Positions 12,372 to 25,348 of a DNA stretch of 64,000 bases are shown here, one piece after another. This stretch comes from Pholis gunnellus (Eukaryota; Chordata; Actinopteri; Perciformes; Pholidae): contig OU342817.1 of the NCBI GenBank assembly GCA_910591455.2, positions 11,070,415-11,134,414 on the forward strand, in the 5' to 3' direction. Position numbers and translations under genes: made by a program. The notes under the pieces were generated by a model. The model made no database searches. It saw only the letters and a program-made list of their open reading frames with translations, and was not told the origin of the DNA. Numbering within the stretch: position 1 is the stretch's first letter; the number at the start of each line of letters is the position of its first letter.

Positions 12372-15350
12372 CTATCGTATTCTTGTGAAGAGGTTCAGCA
12401 CTGACTTTGATTCCTGGAAATAGAAGGAAATGTGAAAACATTACAAAACGTCTTATAGTCAGTCAGGAGGAGGTTTGTTTCAGGGGCTTTTTTAATGACT
12501 TTCAAGATCTTGTTTGGTGGAGTTCAAGAACTTAAAATTAGACATTATCCAGGGTTTGTGAAATCAAAACTGTTGTGTCATCAACACATAGAGCCCTCAG
12601 ACTATCAGTACTTTCAAGAACTCATTTAGTAACTTCAAACAACAAAGACATCAGAACTGTGTATAATAGTTATGTGTCGGGCTAAAGAATATCTTAGTCT
12701 ACTAACACTCATACGATTTTGTCGACTAATTGATTAGGTGAGTTAATAAACATATCTGTAAAACTGAGTTTCTCCACAAAGGTTCAAACAAAAAGCACCA
12801 CTTTACATCTTGTGTTTACCAGAGAAGTGCTCATAAGTTTCTTGGACATGAAAGTGCATTGACAAAATGAATAAAGAAATCGCAGTCGACTTAAACCAAA
12901 AAGACCGATTGGTTTACTGATTGACTAAGAGGTGACGGACCTGGCTCTGTGGCGAGCTAATTCACAAGCACACGGTACCTTGGTGCAGCGTGTCTTACTG
13001 AAGACGTTCCAGAAACGTAGTGTCTCGTCCCCGGCTCCTGTAACGATGGCCTCACCGTCTGGTGACACAGCCTGAGGAGGGAGGACAAACTGGTGAGCGG
13101 GTGAACACTTTGGAGTTAAATTCCTTGTATGTGTACACATACGTGGCCAATAAACCAAACACAGCTGTCTGGGTAACTGGTCTCTCCACACCCAGCCTCG
13201 CGGACCTAAACGATAAGGCCGCTGCACACATCGCAACCTCAATAGAACAAGACATCACACACCCAACTCAGCCACCGCCTCACCCTACTGCCCTCTGGAC
13301 GCAGGTACAGAGCACTGAGAGAGGGATTTGCTAGCTTAGACCAGCTGCAACATTTAAATGCAGCCTGTACTTAAATGCATCAATAGTAACAAATATACAA
13401 TGTAAGTAAATAGAACACTGGCAGAGTTTTTCTGATACTACTCACTTTTACAGACTTTAAATGCAGGACTTTTACTTGTAAAGGAGTATTTTCACACTGT
13501 GGTGGTGCATCTGAATACCTCCTCCACTGGATAAGTGTATGAAAAACGTTGGACATGTGTACGCTCTGTTGTTAGTGCAGTTACATTGCCACTGAACCCT
13601 CACGGCCATTCATTTAACCCTGCATGCTTACCAGGTACAGCACTCTGTAAGAGTGTCCGGTCAACTTGGCCACCTGTGTTAGTGACGGATACTTCCACAC
13701 CAGGATCTGGTTCTGAGAGTAGCCGTGAGTGCTCACCTGCACACAAAGAGAGAACAATCTACTAAATACACATTTTCACATTATCCAGACTTATACTGCA
13801 GTAATAACATTTTACATGGGACCAGCCTGCTATTTCTATCTCAAAATGTGTTTCCAATATTTAGTTAAATTAATTGGTTAATAAGGATCCTATTGTTTAC
13901 ATTTCATTGATTATCAACGTGTTATTACTCATGAACTGTGTGTGCGTGTCTCCTCACCAGTTCGTTGGCGTGTTTGGACCACGCCAGGTTGCAGACCTGT
14001 GAGCCGGTGTCTGTGCTCTGCAGCGCCTGACCCGTCAGCGTGTTCCAGAAGCGCAGGCAGCGGTCGGCAGTGCCGCCGCCCGACGCTAGCAGCCCGTGCT
14101 GGTGGGGGGACCAGGCGATGGCCTTCACTGCTGCCAGGTGGTCGCTGTACTGCTGCACGGGGAGAAGGCTGGAGCTGTTCCACACCAGCAGCTGGGCAGG
14201 AAGACCACAAAGGAATGGGATTATGTTGCTTACTCTTGAGGCTTAATTCACCCCAAAAGATGAGTTTCAAACCCACTCACCTTGTTGTCGTTGCCTCCGG
14301 ATGCTAAGTGCTGGTGGTCAGGAGACCATTTGAGGCCGCACACTTCTTGTCTGTGACCCTGCAGCCTCCGCTCAGCCGACGGGGGGGTTCTGACATCCCG
14401 CTGTAAGATCACTCTGTCCCGACTCCCCGACGACAGCTGCTCCCCGTTCCATGCCAGGGCACCTTGGGCACACAGGGTGGGAGGGAGGGTCTGATATTTC
14501 ACTGTGGCCATCTGGAACGCATCTGGCGTTTCTTATATGATAATAGCACGTTTGGTGGTACAATATACAGTAAAATTTAATTTTAGGCTATTAGGTAAAA
14601 TAAAAAATGAAAGTGGTAAAATGCATAACGGAAGGTTCTCCTTTACTTCCTTTTAGTTTGCTAAAAGGAAACTCAAACTGATTTTAATCAGCAGTTTGTA
14701 AATCCACTTTTTCTCCAGCTATAACTGACCTACACGTGCTGAGTGACCCTCCAGGCTGGTAAGCTTCCTCCCTCCTGCTGCATCCCAGATCTGAACGTAA
14801 CCCTTATGGGTTCCGACAGCAACGAGACTCCCCTGATGGGACCAGAGCCAAAGTCAAACACAAGGTTACATACCCATTGTGTCTTTACTACGAGCAGTTC
14901 ATTTTCTCTTAAATAAGCAGTAGTAATAATCCGTTCTGGCAGCTCACCCTCTCATTCCAACAGACTGACGTGACGGAGTCTCCATCCACAGAGAGGTCAC
15001 ATAACCTCGTCACCTGTTAGCACACAAAGTACAGAAATCGAACAGACGCTTTTCTCTGAACCACATCAGACACAGACTTTATTGCTTCCCTTTTACACTG
15101 AGGAGAAATTCTGCAATAACAAGTCTTTGAAGCCCCTCCTCTGACCTGGCTGGTGCAGGCACTCCACAGGTAGACGCAGGCTCCCAGGCCGACACTGAGC
15201 AAGTTGCCCGCCGACCAGTCTACCAGGTTGAGGTAGAAGTCATCCTGCAGCTCCGGAGCGTCCAGCACCTTGAAGGGGATCTTGGAGATCTTCCGGGCTG
15301 GTTTACGAGGGGAGCGGAGCAGCTTGTGGCTACAGAAACATTGAGAAGGA

Positions 15351-15381
<31 letters not shown>

Positions 15382-16283
15382 AGGAAACCAACGTTATCTG
15401 ACAGCATCGTTTGAGCGCCGTGTCCGCTCGGTGTGCAGCATGTGAGATATACGTCATACCTCTTGTTGCTAAGCGGAGAAAGGGAGTACGGTGAGACTTC
15501 GTTATCGCTATCGAAAGGCACTCTCTTAGTGTGGACAGTGTACTGCAGGGAATAAACACACAAAGCAGAATTATAATTAGGGACTTCTGGGAGCTATTTA
15601 GGAATGAATGATTCTGTAATTGAGTGGTCCTTTTTTACCCTAAAAAGGCTGTGAGAGTCTTGAGAGAGGACAGCGTGACGCCGGTCGTCTGTGTGAGTGT
15701 CTGGCACAGTGTCTATCCCTGCCCCCAGTAACTCATTCCTCAAGAGGGCCGCGTACGCCACAGCATCTGGAGGGGTGGCAGTGAAAATGGTGATGGAAAC
15801 ACACGACCGTGGAGAGATATAGCTCAGGACCGCAAAAAGACCACCTGGACGATTCATACCAGGTACAAAATGTCTGACCTTTGCTTGAATCTGAAGTGGC
15901 ATCCTTTGCTTTATGGGTCTGATTTGGGGAGCGGCAGTTCTCCTGCAGAGAGAAAAAGGAACGGTGAGTAAAAGATGTGTTTCTATCGCTTTGATTACCG
16001 AGCTGTGCAAAAGGCTGCTTACATTGGCGTGGTGGAAGTTGATGCTCCAGTTGCTTCCAGCGCGGGTGGGAATGAAGCGGTCTCCTGAGTTAATGCTGAC
16101 AGGACTGCAGGTAGCACTCACACACTGGGATGGACAGAGAGAGACCATAACAAATCCAGCAGGGTTATTACTATTGGGCAATAATATTCAGGGCATTTAA
16201 ATATAGTTTAGCCCTTGCTCATACCACACTATTTGAGGATGGAGAACTAAATTATGCTAAATATGTATGTAAAGACCCAGGTA

Positions 16284-16357
<74 letters not shown>

Positions 16358-16472
16358 AACATGAACGGGTTTCCCATCGTCCTGTGTGTCTGACCTTTGA
16401 CAGGCGGGCCTCTGTCGGCAGGTTCTGGAGGTTGATTTGCCTCAGCAGCCGTCTCTCGTACTCTTGGTCCAT
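12372..16472 (-). CDS. fzr1: Fizzy-related protein (CDH1), WD40 activator of APC/C
   Basis: Complete gene with 13 coding exons: 16395-16472, 16023-16124, 15879-15942, 15639-15766, 15460-15542, 15146-15329, 14948-15013, 14730-14832, 14281-14462, 13958-14191, 13632-13736, 12979-13071, 12372-12413. Phases close over 1464 nt (487 codons; human FZR1 is about 496). The start is fixed by MDQEYERRLLRQI, which aligns with the mammalian N terminus. The C-box (GDRFIP) falls in exon 2, the CDK-type SPYSLSPLSNK segment in exon 5, and LLRSPRKPARKISKIPFKVLDAPEL just before the propeller. Seven WD40 blades follow (GTHKGYVQIWD, GHRQEVCGLKWS, ASGGNDNK, SGGGTADRCLRFWN, TGAGDETLRFWN). The C-terminal Ile-Arg tail (FTRIR) that docks on APC/C is intact. 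Its known role is to target D-box/KEN substrates for ubiquitination from late mitosis through G1. The N-terminal linker after MDQEYERR lacks the mammalian run of TP/SP sites and is shorter. Teleosts have two fzr1 paralogues; not assigned. Confidence 0.96.
13330..13532 (-). repeat. Dispersed repeat family A, copy in an fzr1 intron
   Basis: Contains AATGCAGGACTTTT (13460-13473), the exact reverse complement of AAAAGTCCTGCATT at 39851-39864, flanked by TACTTGTAAAGGAGTATTTT and ending ATCTGAATACCTCCTCCACT. This is the recurrent fish repeat with alternating ACTTTTACTT motifs; probably a non-autonomous DNA element. Confidence 0.6.
15354..15381. repeat. 28-nt G homopolymer (C on the fzr1 transcript)
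   Basis: Uninterrupted run of 28 G on the plus strand, within the fzr1 intron between coding exons 5 and 6 (15330-15459). On the transcribed sense it is poly-C about 25 nt upstream of the exon 6 acceptor, so it forms part of the pyrimidine tract. ORFs reading polyproline through it are artefacts. Confidence 0.95.
16285..16350. repeat. (CA)n microsatellite, about 33 units
   Basis: Pure CA tract in the first coding intron of fzr1, followed by AACACACAAC. Very likely polymorphic. Confidence 0.97.
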
Positions 16473-17060
16473 CTCCTCAGGGCTGACGAGCAGCAAGGCC
16501 CCTTTGCTGCCCTCCGCGCCCGCCCCTTTAAACCTCCGCTCCCTCCCGTTGAGGAAATCCACCCAGGATTCCCATCTCTGTGGAGAAAACAAAACAAAAC
16601 AAATGTTAAATGTTAAATTAATTCACAAAGACACCGAGCAGCTCTTGGGTGCTGGATGAACACAGACCGAACGGCCTGGTTAGCACGGTGTGTGTACATG
16701 TCAGCGCATGTCAGGTGGCGTGTTGTTGTTGTCGCTGCATGGTTTAAAGACCAAGGCTCCACCTGACGTTTAACCGCGTTAAAGCAGCGCGGTATCCGCG
16801 TTAAATCGACTAACGGCTCCACCGCGCGTTAATGACAGCCGCGTCGTTGTCATGGCATCATGCTCGCGCACACAACAACCCGTTTACACGCAGTGTAACA
16901 CCAGCTGACGACCGCGAGACGTTCTTACCCGACTGACACGGCGGCTCAGGTGACCAAGTCAACCGTCATCTTCGGCTGAAAAGGAGGGCGCTGCAGCGGG
17001 GAGGCTGTCGTCGCTTTCTTCCAAACTGCGATACATCCAAATGCCAACGCGACTGATGTT
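16473..17060 (-). promoter_or_regulatory. fzr1 5' UTR, non-coding first exon and promoter region
   Basis: The coding-start exon extends to an acceptor at 16577/16578 (TTTTCTCCACAG on the minus strand). A strong donor (GGGTAAGAAC on the minus strand) lies at 16928/16929, so the most likely structure is a non-coding first exon above 16929 spliced to 16577. The segment around 16,780-17,020 is rich in CpG (several CGCG and GCCGCG), as expected for a housekeeping promoter. Upstream boundary inferred. Confidence 0.55.
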
Positions 17061-17797
17061 GTTTATGTTCGTGACAAAAAAAATGGCGTCTGAATCAGCT
17101 GTAGCTGAAATTATCTAGTTGTGCTCCTGCTGTCCCGTGCAGTGGACGCAGTGCGCCGCTCAACAGCGACGCCCGCTGGCGATACGTGCTCACTGCATTT
17201 ACAGTCACACAGCGGTTATTCCTTCATGTTGCCACGAGGTGTCGCAGCCGTACTGCACACTAATCCACTCAGTCCTGTATGTAGAGGTATTCTTACAGTT
17301 TTTCTAAATTGTGTGCAGGCGTTTTTCCCCTGAGACCCTACCTCATATTCTCAGAACTCTACTCAAGAATACAGAAACTCTCTTGCAAAATTAAACTCTG
17401 CATTCAAAACATTGCTGTGTCTTCTCAAAATGGTATTTTGTGTTCTAATGACACCATCATTTGAACAAATGAAATACAGGATATGCCTGAATGTCTTATC
17501 AGGAAACTTGTGCCTTTTGCATCTGCAGTGTGACACTTATTGCATATGTACAGTAGTTTATTGTGAAATAGAAAAAAAAACAAGAAATACTGTTTGCATC
17601 CCAATCATCACAAATGTGTATATGTAAAGTGCCCTACATACAGAACAAATATACTGTGTACAGTCCTCTGTTTCATGTTTTCATGATCAAGCACAGGGGC
17701 CTGAATCTCAGAGATTATGGCTCTCCTTGATCTTTGTCTTGCTCTTCCTCTTCCTCCTTCCTGTCTTCCTCCTCTTCCTCTAACTCCTCATGCTTTG

Positions 17798-17798
<1 letters not shown>

Positions 17799-17853
<55 letters not shown>
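17799..17853. repeat. (CT)n microsatellite
   Basis: About 27 uninterrupted CT units following a CTTCCTC-rich polypyrimidine stretch (17740-17798). Confidence 0.97.
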
Positions 17854-17857
<4 letters not shown>

Positions 17858-17905
17858 GCTGGCATCCATTGCTCCAAAACAGAGAAGCTCGCCTGTGGCT
17901 GTTTG

Positions 17906-17946
17906 TTGTGTTACATGTGTTTGCCATACAAACACATGTAACACAA
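17906..17946. repeat. Perfect 18-bp inverted repeat with 5-nt loop
   Basis: Left arm TTGTGTTACATGTGTTTG (17906-17923), loop CCATA, right arm the exact reverse complement (17929-17946). There is no mismatch. The stem is too short for a typical pre-miRNA. Confidence 0.9.
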
Positions 17947-18734
17947 TTGTTAGCAATCAGAGCAGAGCGGTTTATTGCCACGTAGGTCTTCACACACAAG
18001 GAATGCATTTTAATTAACGTTTAAAACCAACTCCTCACACACAAATCTACATGCCATCTGTGCTGTCATCAATAGCAGAGAGTGAGAGTATTGTTAGCAC
18101 ATGCTCGCCTGAGGGCCCCCGCGTGAGTGTGACTTCAAAGTAAATAAAGATCTGACATTTGCCCTCACCGATTCTACATTTTCCACTCCTGCTAATGCCA
18201 ACCGAGAGCACGCTTTGCAAACAGACAGAAAATAGGTTTGCTCTTCGATCTCTTTCATGACCTGCTCCTGCCGAGGGGTTATTGAGACGGACTGACAGGG
18301 GAGAGTGGAGACAAGGCATCGCTGGTGGCACTCTGATCTTGACATACGTTGTCAGCGGCGGCCTTGTAACTCCTTACAAAAAAAGCTATGTCTTGTTGGG
18401 GCCTTGTGGGGCAAATTTAACCACTTTCTAAACTATTTATCAATGTTTGGCTCATGGTTTCAGCATCTCTGCTCGCTTTCTAACTAGTTTTCATGCACGT
18501 GGTGGTCAGGTGTTACAGCTGACTCAATATATGGATATATTTTTTAATTCAAATTGTAATATCTAATTTTTCAATCAAGCAGTTGAGCTAGAGTGCGCTC
18601 CGCTTGGGGATCTCTAGAGGAAAGTTCATGAATACAAATGTGAGTGGCAGAGTTATTTTTTTCAATTTCCTAATCATTTAATCATTGCATGATTTCCCAG
18701 GTTTATCTTGTGACCCTTTGGAGGGGGGCCCGGT

Positions 18735-18992
18735 CTACCGTATATAAAGTAGTTAAAACTAGCTCCAGCTAGGCCTAAAACAACTTAATGCAACTTATGC
18801 ATTAAGGCATCGCTGACAATCTAGAAACGTTTTCTGCAGAATGAGTTTACTTTAAATAGTTTAAGTAGATTTTGCTAATAATTCTGTACTTCTTCTTAAG
18901 TGGCATCTTAAATGCAGAACATTTTTGTTGTGAAGGAATATTTTTAGATGGTTGCGTTGGTACTTTTCCTTTAGTACATCCACCACTGTACT
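18735..18992 (-). repeat. Dispersed repeat family A, diverged copy
   Basis: Reads TAATTCTGTACTTCTTCTTA, CTTAAATGCAGAACATTTTT, GGTACTTTTCCTTTAGTACA, then CCACCACTG. The order matches the 13.4-kb copy with substitutions. Confidence 0.5.
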
Positions 18993-21338
18993 TTAGAAAC
19001 ATTCCGCACACTGAGACACAAACACCACGATAACACACAAGAAGCTATCGCGCCATCATCCCGTTTTGCATTTAGTCAGCCCAGTCACAACAGCCGCTCT
19101 TATCTGCATCCTCCATCAGTTCCACACAGAGGCCCCCCACTGGAGGAGCCTCATGCCGACGTGGAGGGCAGCGTCTGGGGGTTCAGAGCAGCTGTCTGCC
19201 CCGGTCAGGCTGGGGAGGAAAACTCCGGGGCTTTATCGCACAGAGGAAGCTTTGCCAGTGCTTGCAGGCCGTGACACTTTTAGACCCTTACTGGAATTCA
19301 CAACAAAACAATGGGAGTCTGACTAATCTCATCTCTCGTACAATGACAAGAGAAATAATAGTTTCAGTATGAAAAAGAACACGGGGGACTTTACTTTGTA
19401 ATACTGTAGGTGTCGGACGCAGGCTCAGCATCTGTCCGGGCAGACATGTATAGCTTTATTGCTCATATCCTCTCAGAGAAAGTTTGTTATGGAAAGAGTA
19501 GTGCTGAGGGCTGGAACATACAGCCACAGGGGTTTACTGTAAAACAACAAGCTTATCTTTAAATCATCAGCTGTGCCACATGTTGTTTTGAACTATGTGT
19601 GGGTGTGTTTTAGTGAGAATTAATGAGCGAACATGCAACAATAAAGCTCCCGTGTAGGATTCAGATCCAAGCCTTGGGTGTAGATGACCCTTTGGTGGAA
19701 TCTCAGGAGTTGACACTGTGCTGCAGCGAGAACGTTTTGTTTATCTCAGCCCTATAGATGTGGTTTATCTGATATTTTCATTTTGTGCAGCCCCCCCCCT
19801 GTCTCTCTTTCAGTCATCACACCACATGCAATGCAGTGCATGTTGCACATCTCCTCCCACGCACTCGCTTTGACACACCAGAGAGCTACAGATATGCATG
19901 CACACACCCCCCCCCCCCCCCTCTGTCCTTGTGTCACATAAGGACAAAATGAAGAGAAGGACGTGCGGATTCAACATGATTTTGTTTGCAGTAGATCTTT
20001 ATCTTGATCAGAGCACCGTGGAGCAAAGCTTCACATAGAGAAAGCTTTCGTTCTGTGTGGTTGCAAGAGCAGGAAACTGGTGGAGAAGCCGACATCCACA
20101 CTGCGTACCGACTTAGTTTGTTTATCCGGTGTTTGGATGGTTTCATGCTGTGTTTCTGCATTCACCATCTTCCTAGTAGTAGTGGGGTCCCTCCATCTTC
20201 AAGTGTCACATCTGTTCATCTATTATGTCACACAGCTTTGTCTCTGTGTGTGTGTGTGTGTGTGTGGGGGGGGGGTTCGAGCATGCATGTGCCTCAGTGT
20301 GTCATGTTTGAGTATGCATGTATGATCCCAGGGGTGTTTTATTTATTTATCTCTTGAACAAACAAGGATGACAGCGTGCTCTTGTGTGCCGCTGCGTCCC
20401 CACAGGGATGTTCCCTTCCATGTCCGAACAATTCCTGGGCCTGCTGCACGCTGGGTATAGCCCCGAGGAATCAGCACAAATGTCAGGCCCGTGCCGTGTC
20501 CTTAAACGCATCGTGATAAATGTGAGTTGACGCAGACGAGCGCTCTACACAAGGGGCTGATGTCCTCATTTTTTCAATGTACATCCAACGACAACGTATT
20601 TTTTTCAAATGCATTCCTCACACAGAATTAACATAATATTTTTTGTCCTCCTCATATCTTAACTGTGACATATAGTTTGTTTCTCTGATTAAAAGGACTC
20701 AAAGTTGGAAGTAAACCCTGCATGCAGGGCCCCCTTTTCCCTTGTCTTACATTTTGGGTGTGTTTTGACATTTTTCATGCCTTTGCTCATTCTGAGGATT
20801 ATATAACTGCTGCCATACTTATTCTACGTTTTTTCAGATATTTGAGGCAGGTTGCATGCAAAGGCAAATCCACGCAACGAGAAGACACAATGGCGTATCT
20901 ATGATGACTGCCGCCATGTTTGATAACTGGATGATTTGTGACATTTTTCTGGGAAGGACACATCCTGCTATTGTCCTAATACTGCATCTTAGAGTCCATG
21001 AAACACAAAAACACACAAACACACACACATACAAGAGGCCTTAGAGGAAGGAGGATTCACTTCCTTACTTTAAAAAAAAGCACTCAGAACACACTTTTTC
21101 AATCTACGTTTAATGTCTAATCATTTCACTTGTCTGTCATTACTGCCTAATTGTCTATTTCTATAATGTCTGTCCCCCTTTGTAAAGTGTTATTTTTTAA
21201 ACGTGCTTGTGAAATAAAATGTTTTATTAATATTATTATTGAAGGAAGCTGACTGGCTGACGGGGCAGAACTGCCTTTTTCAACACACTTCCTTTCCTAT
21301 GTGATTCAGTTACTCTGAGCTGATCTCTGCCATCCACA

Positions 21339-21341
21339 CAG

Positions 21342-21376
<35 letters not shown>

Positions 21377-21402
21377 CACACACACGCCCACACACGCCCA
21401 CA
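21339..21402. repeat. (CA)n microsatellite with CG and CCCA interruptions
   Basis: CA tract with scattered CACACGCA units. A LINE-tail-like TGTAAAGTG...AAATAAAATG...TTATTATT lies just upstream at about 21,183-21,240. Confidence 0.9.
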
Positions 21403-22639
21403 CTCATCTGGATCAGTATTGAATTATCCTGGAATGCCCCATATTACCCTGTATTCCTCCAACTGACTGCATAGTTGATTCAGTCCTTACTGTCAACTCA
21501 ACTGAAAACAAACAGCAGCTGGCCAGGAGAAACTCCAGGAAGACATTTGTTTTTATAAAGTGGACATGGAGCGAGCAGGTTTGTTTTGCTGGAAGTGGTT
21601 CTCTTCCTCTCTTGCCTTGGCCCCGGGCCCCGGGCCCTCTCAGAGCCTGGCTTGTAGAGTGGAGAAAGGAGGTTGACTGGCTGTCAACTGGAACCACTGG
21701 CACTAGGAGCCTCCGGCCCAGCCTGAACCCAGGCGGTTCACAGACACTGCTGCCGGGGCCGGAGCAGTCTGCCTTCACCCTGCTGACGTCAGTCACCAAC
21801 AGACCACAAGACTTGTGTTAGAGTTTCAAACAAACCCGCTGCCCATTGCCATGGCAGTAAGGACCACCACCATGGAAAACGCTCATCCCTGTCTGCTCCT
21901 GTGTTTACCATAAACAGTCGCCTCATTTTTCGTTGAATCCAAAGGAAGCGGAGGATGGTTTAGGTTTCTGGTTATCATCCAGACATCCACAAACTCCAAA
22001 GTAATAGGACTCTAACATCCTCTTCAAAATGTGACCTGTGATTTATTCTTTATTGATTATGTGCAGTACATTTTGCATTGTGTCAGGAACAGAGGATATC
22101 TTGTGAGTGCTGCCAGTTTTCTCTCCTACCAGGTAGTTTTTCATAGTAATGAGTACCTTTAAACCTTTGTAAGCAGATGAGCACACTAAAAAACCCATCA
22201 AACAAGCAGTGCTCTGTATCTCAGGACCTGAGCTCAGAGCTAATGGCAATAAGCAACGTGTCAAGTGTCTTCCCTCCTGTTTTGTTGAGTTTACTCACTA
22301 AACAAAATCTTTAAATGCCTCTCTGGCCGCGTGCCAATTTTACCCAGCAGGGCCTCCTGTTGATCACGCATTCCAGATGCTTATCTGCTCGGGCCAAGGT
22401 GCTCGCAGCCATGGGAGAGTGAGTGCCCTGAGGGCCCAGAGATAGCATCGCTATCTCTACCCTTCCTGTTTACATTGCTGGCTGGCTGGCCGGCAGTTAC
22501 TAAACTCAATTTAGAGGGAAGACGTGTCAGTGGTGTCACTGCAGGGAAGTGATTGTCATTTCCACCTGGTTTTTCCCCTCAGAGTTGCAAAACTGGAACC
22601 ATGACGTCAATAAAACCAGAGCTGTCTTTATTATTGTAA

Positions 22640-22910
22640 TTACTGACAATTAACTTGAATTGTGTGGTGTCCTGAATGGCAAGGAACTTCAACTTAATGA
22701 AAACAAAAGCAAGGTAATCACGCTCGACCCACCCAGCTCTGTCACCAGCAGAACAAATGCTGATTTGCATAAAGTGGTTAAAAATCTTGGCATTTCGTCA
22801 TCGACATTTTCTCATCCGTTTCTATCTCATGAGGACCTGGAAACAGTTATCCAACCTTTTATCATGTCTCAACTTCACTACTGGGATTCTCCCCATTGGA
22901 GATGACCCAT
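22640..22910 (+). mobile_element. Decayed non-LTR retrotransposon fragment (L2/CR1-type reverse transcriptase end)
   Basis: The frame from 22660 reads LNENKSKVITLDPP, then VVKNLGIS, then FLSHEDLETVIQPFIMSQLH. This is the order of motifs near the C-terminal part of LINE reverse transcriptases common in fish (N-K-T/S-E/K-V, V-K-N-L-G, D-L-E-x-x-I-x-x-F-I-x-S-x-L-D-Y). The spacing between V-K-N-L-G and F-L-S is shorter than usual, suggesting an internal deletion. No upstream RT core or endonuclease is present, so this is a dead 5'-truncated copy. The sequence after the stop to about 23,130 may be its 3' remainder. Confidence 0.65.
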
Positions 22911-23344
22911 TACACCCTTCCTGCAGCTGCTAGACTTTAACTGGAACAAAGAAAAGACAAAAATCCACCTTTTTTTTGTTGATTCTAGTTCAGTCTGAAG
23001 CGGCCTCATGGCTTTTATCAAGGGCCCTTGTTACGTATTTCTGACGTGGCCTCTTTAATCTGTTGGTTTTTATTCTATTTCTCCTTAAATACTTAAATTA
23101 AAAGTAAACTTTTATTGTTACATTTTGTGTTATTGCCTTTCATGTCTTAAATCATGTATAGCTGTTTTACTATAGCCGAGGGATACACCAACATCGTGCT
23201 GCTGTTTAGTCTGGCTATACAGACAGAAATTCCACCAGGTTGCTAAAAGGTCACGAATAATATATATATAGAAAATATATATGCTTTGTTTGCTAATGTT
23301 ATCCAATAATACACAGACGAGAACAATCTGTAATACATGCCCAT

Positions 23345-25348
23345 TTTATTAATCTGATAGAAAACATTTGTTGAGCACAACATACACCATTTTACCATAT
23401 AACGTGAGGAAAAACACTGAAAAAATATATTTGAAACGATGCAATATCTTCCAGCAAATATTCCTATAGCTGTACAATGACCAGTCACCGTAAACAAAAT
23501 ACTGCAGTACATATCCAGCCTTCATCATCCACCAGGAACGCCAGACTTCTTCTGCACCACACCAGGTGTGGCTGCTTCGGACTGTTCACAATTTTCTGGC
23601 AAGAATTTCAAAATAAAACATCTCAAATGATCAAAATTGAGCTGCATAACTTCATGTTACGGTCGTATAGCAAAACGGCTTGCTAAACACAATAAAACAG
23701 AACCACCAGACAAATTCACTCAAACTGTGATTTGATACTTGGTAGTGCATATAAATAATAACAAATATACAGGGAGTATTAACAATCAATATTATATACA
23801 AGGAGAAAGAAATAAATAGTGTTACAAACAGCTGAAGGGTCGGCACAACACAGCTGGGTGCAACAAGATTGTGCAACTCTGTTTACATACATACGCACGC
23901 ACACACACACACACACACACACACGCGCACACACACACACAAACACACACAGGAGGTATCGTGTCATGCCACGATATTGGCCCCCCCCCCACCCTTTATT
24001 GTGAAGGTTGCACCTTACATTGTGGTACCTTTAAGGTAGTGTTGGACAGATCAGCAACCAGCTGAAAACTGTCAACATATTCAAAGTGCTGGAATAAAAA
24101 CTACAAGATACAATTATTATATTACTAATCTGTGTCTTTTTTTAAATGTGCACACAGTCTTACAGTCATTCAGAACTCAAGATGAGTCGCGGCGTGAAGC
24201 CTATTCATAAGAATGCTGTTAACCACAACAGCTGTGTGTGAGCTGACGAAACAGGGAGATTACAAGGTGGAAACAGATCTCTAATCTTTATGTGAGATAT
24301 TTATGGTGAAATTCACTAAATAATTGGCTTTCATTTGCCTGAACTCTTCATCCTGCTACATGTCAGGGATCAGTTTCACTTCTGGTCAGAAGTTTTGATT
24401 TGTTTCTCTACTGACTCTTCAAGCATGGGGTCACACACTTCAGAGGTGGCAGTGAAATCATCAAAGTGCTTTCTTCACAGGATCTTTGGAGTTTGTTTTT
24501 GTTTTTCTTGAGATGTTTTTGGACTCAAAAATACAAAATGTTTTTTTTTTTTTACATTTCAAAGAATTAAATTGCTTATGAAATGAATTATTGGAGAAAA
24601 AACAAACATGTTTTACATGTTTACTTTAATGTCTCTTTGTCCTATGCCACAAAGTGCAAATTGTGCTGGGAAGTCGTCTGATTTTAGAAATACATCCACC
24701 GAACAAGCTTATACTATTGCCAGAACACGAGGAAGACTGTGTGAGAGAAACGTGTCCTTATTGTAGAAAAGTTGACACATTTTACAGCTACATGAACGTG
24801 TTCAATAAATTATAAAAACACTTACAAAAAGAAATGGTTGTTAAAAAAAGAAAAAAAGGCACACAACTTTTTCTTTTCTTTTTTTTAGACAAGTGTTAGA
24901 AAAAAAAACTACTTGGGTACAAATAACTTGCTGACGAGTAGTTTTTGGTTGGACATTTTACCAGGTGGCATCCCATCCCGACACAATACAAATAATTAAA
25001 ATGAACATAAAAAAACGTCCTGAAGTGCAAGTTTGGAATTTTTACTCGTCCCAGTACGCGGACACATATTGTCCGCCTTCTTTGTCAGAGAGATTCAGCT
25101 CTGCCTCTGCAGTCTGACGGTAGTCCCTTCTTTAAAGAACACACCTCTTCCGGCTCCCTTCTAGGGGGCTCAAGACAAACTGCCAAAGGGGTTTCCAAGC
25201 CTCGTTTGCACGGGTGCCCAACATTCAGTCAGGCCCTCTTTGCCAGGCAGCTCCAAAGAGCGATATTGCAGGATTGCTCTACTGCAATTAAATGATTTCA
25301 GCCAAAACAGCAAAACGTGCTGCGCTCTGAGAACACCATCAGTTTGAG
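23345..25348 (-). other. Inferred pde4b 3' UTR
   Basis: Downstream of the pde4b stop there is about 2 kb of non-coding sequence. Plus-strand TTTATT (minus AATAAA) occurs at 23995-24000 and 23345-23350, either of which could end the transcript. It contains A/T homopolymers, a (CA)n tract at about 23897-23950 and a C10 run near 23983. Extent is inferred, not shown. Confidence 0.4.

Larger units (their letters stand above)
17100..23240. other. Intergenic region without a supported gene
   Basis: Between the fzr1 promoter and the pde4b 3' end I see no exon with protein resemblance or consistent splice phases. The stretch holds a (CT)n tract, an 18-bp perfect hairpin, a degraded dispersed repeat, C homopolymers, (CA)n tracts and a LINE relic, listed separately. 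The rest is unremarkable AT-rich sequence with many stops in all frames. Confidence 0.7.

Noticed and set aside
15330..15563. Polyproline ORFs in the fzr1 intron
   Set aside because: They read through the G28 homopolymer and are not coding.
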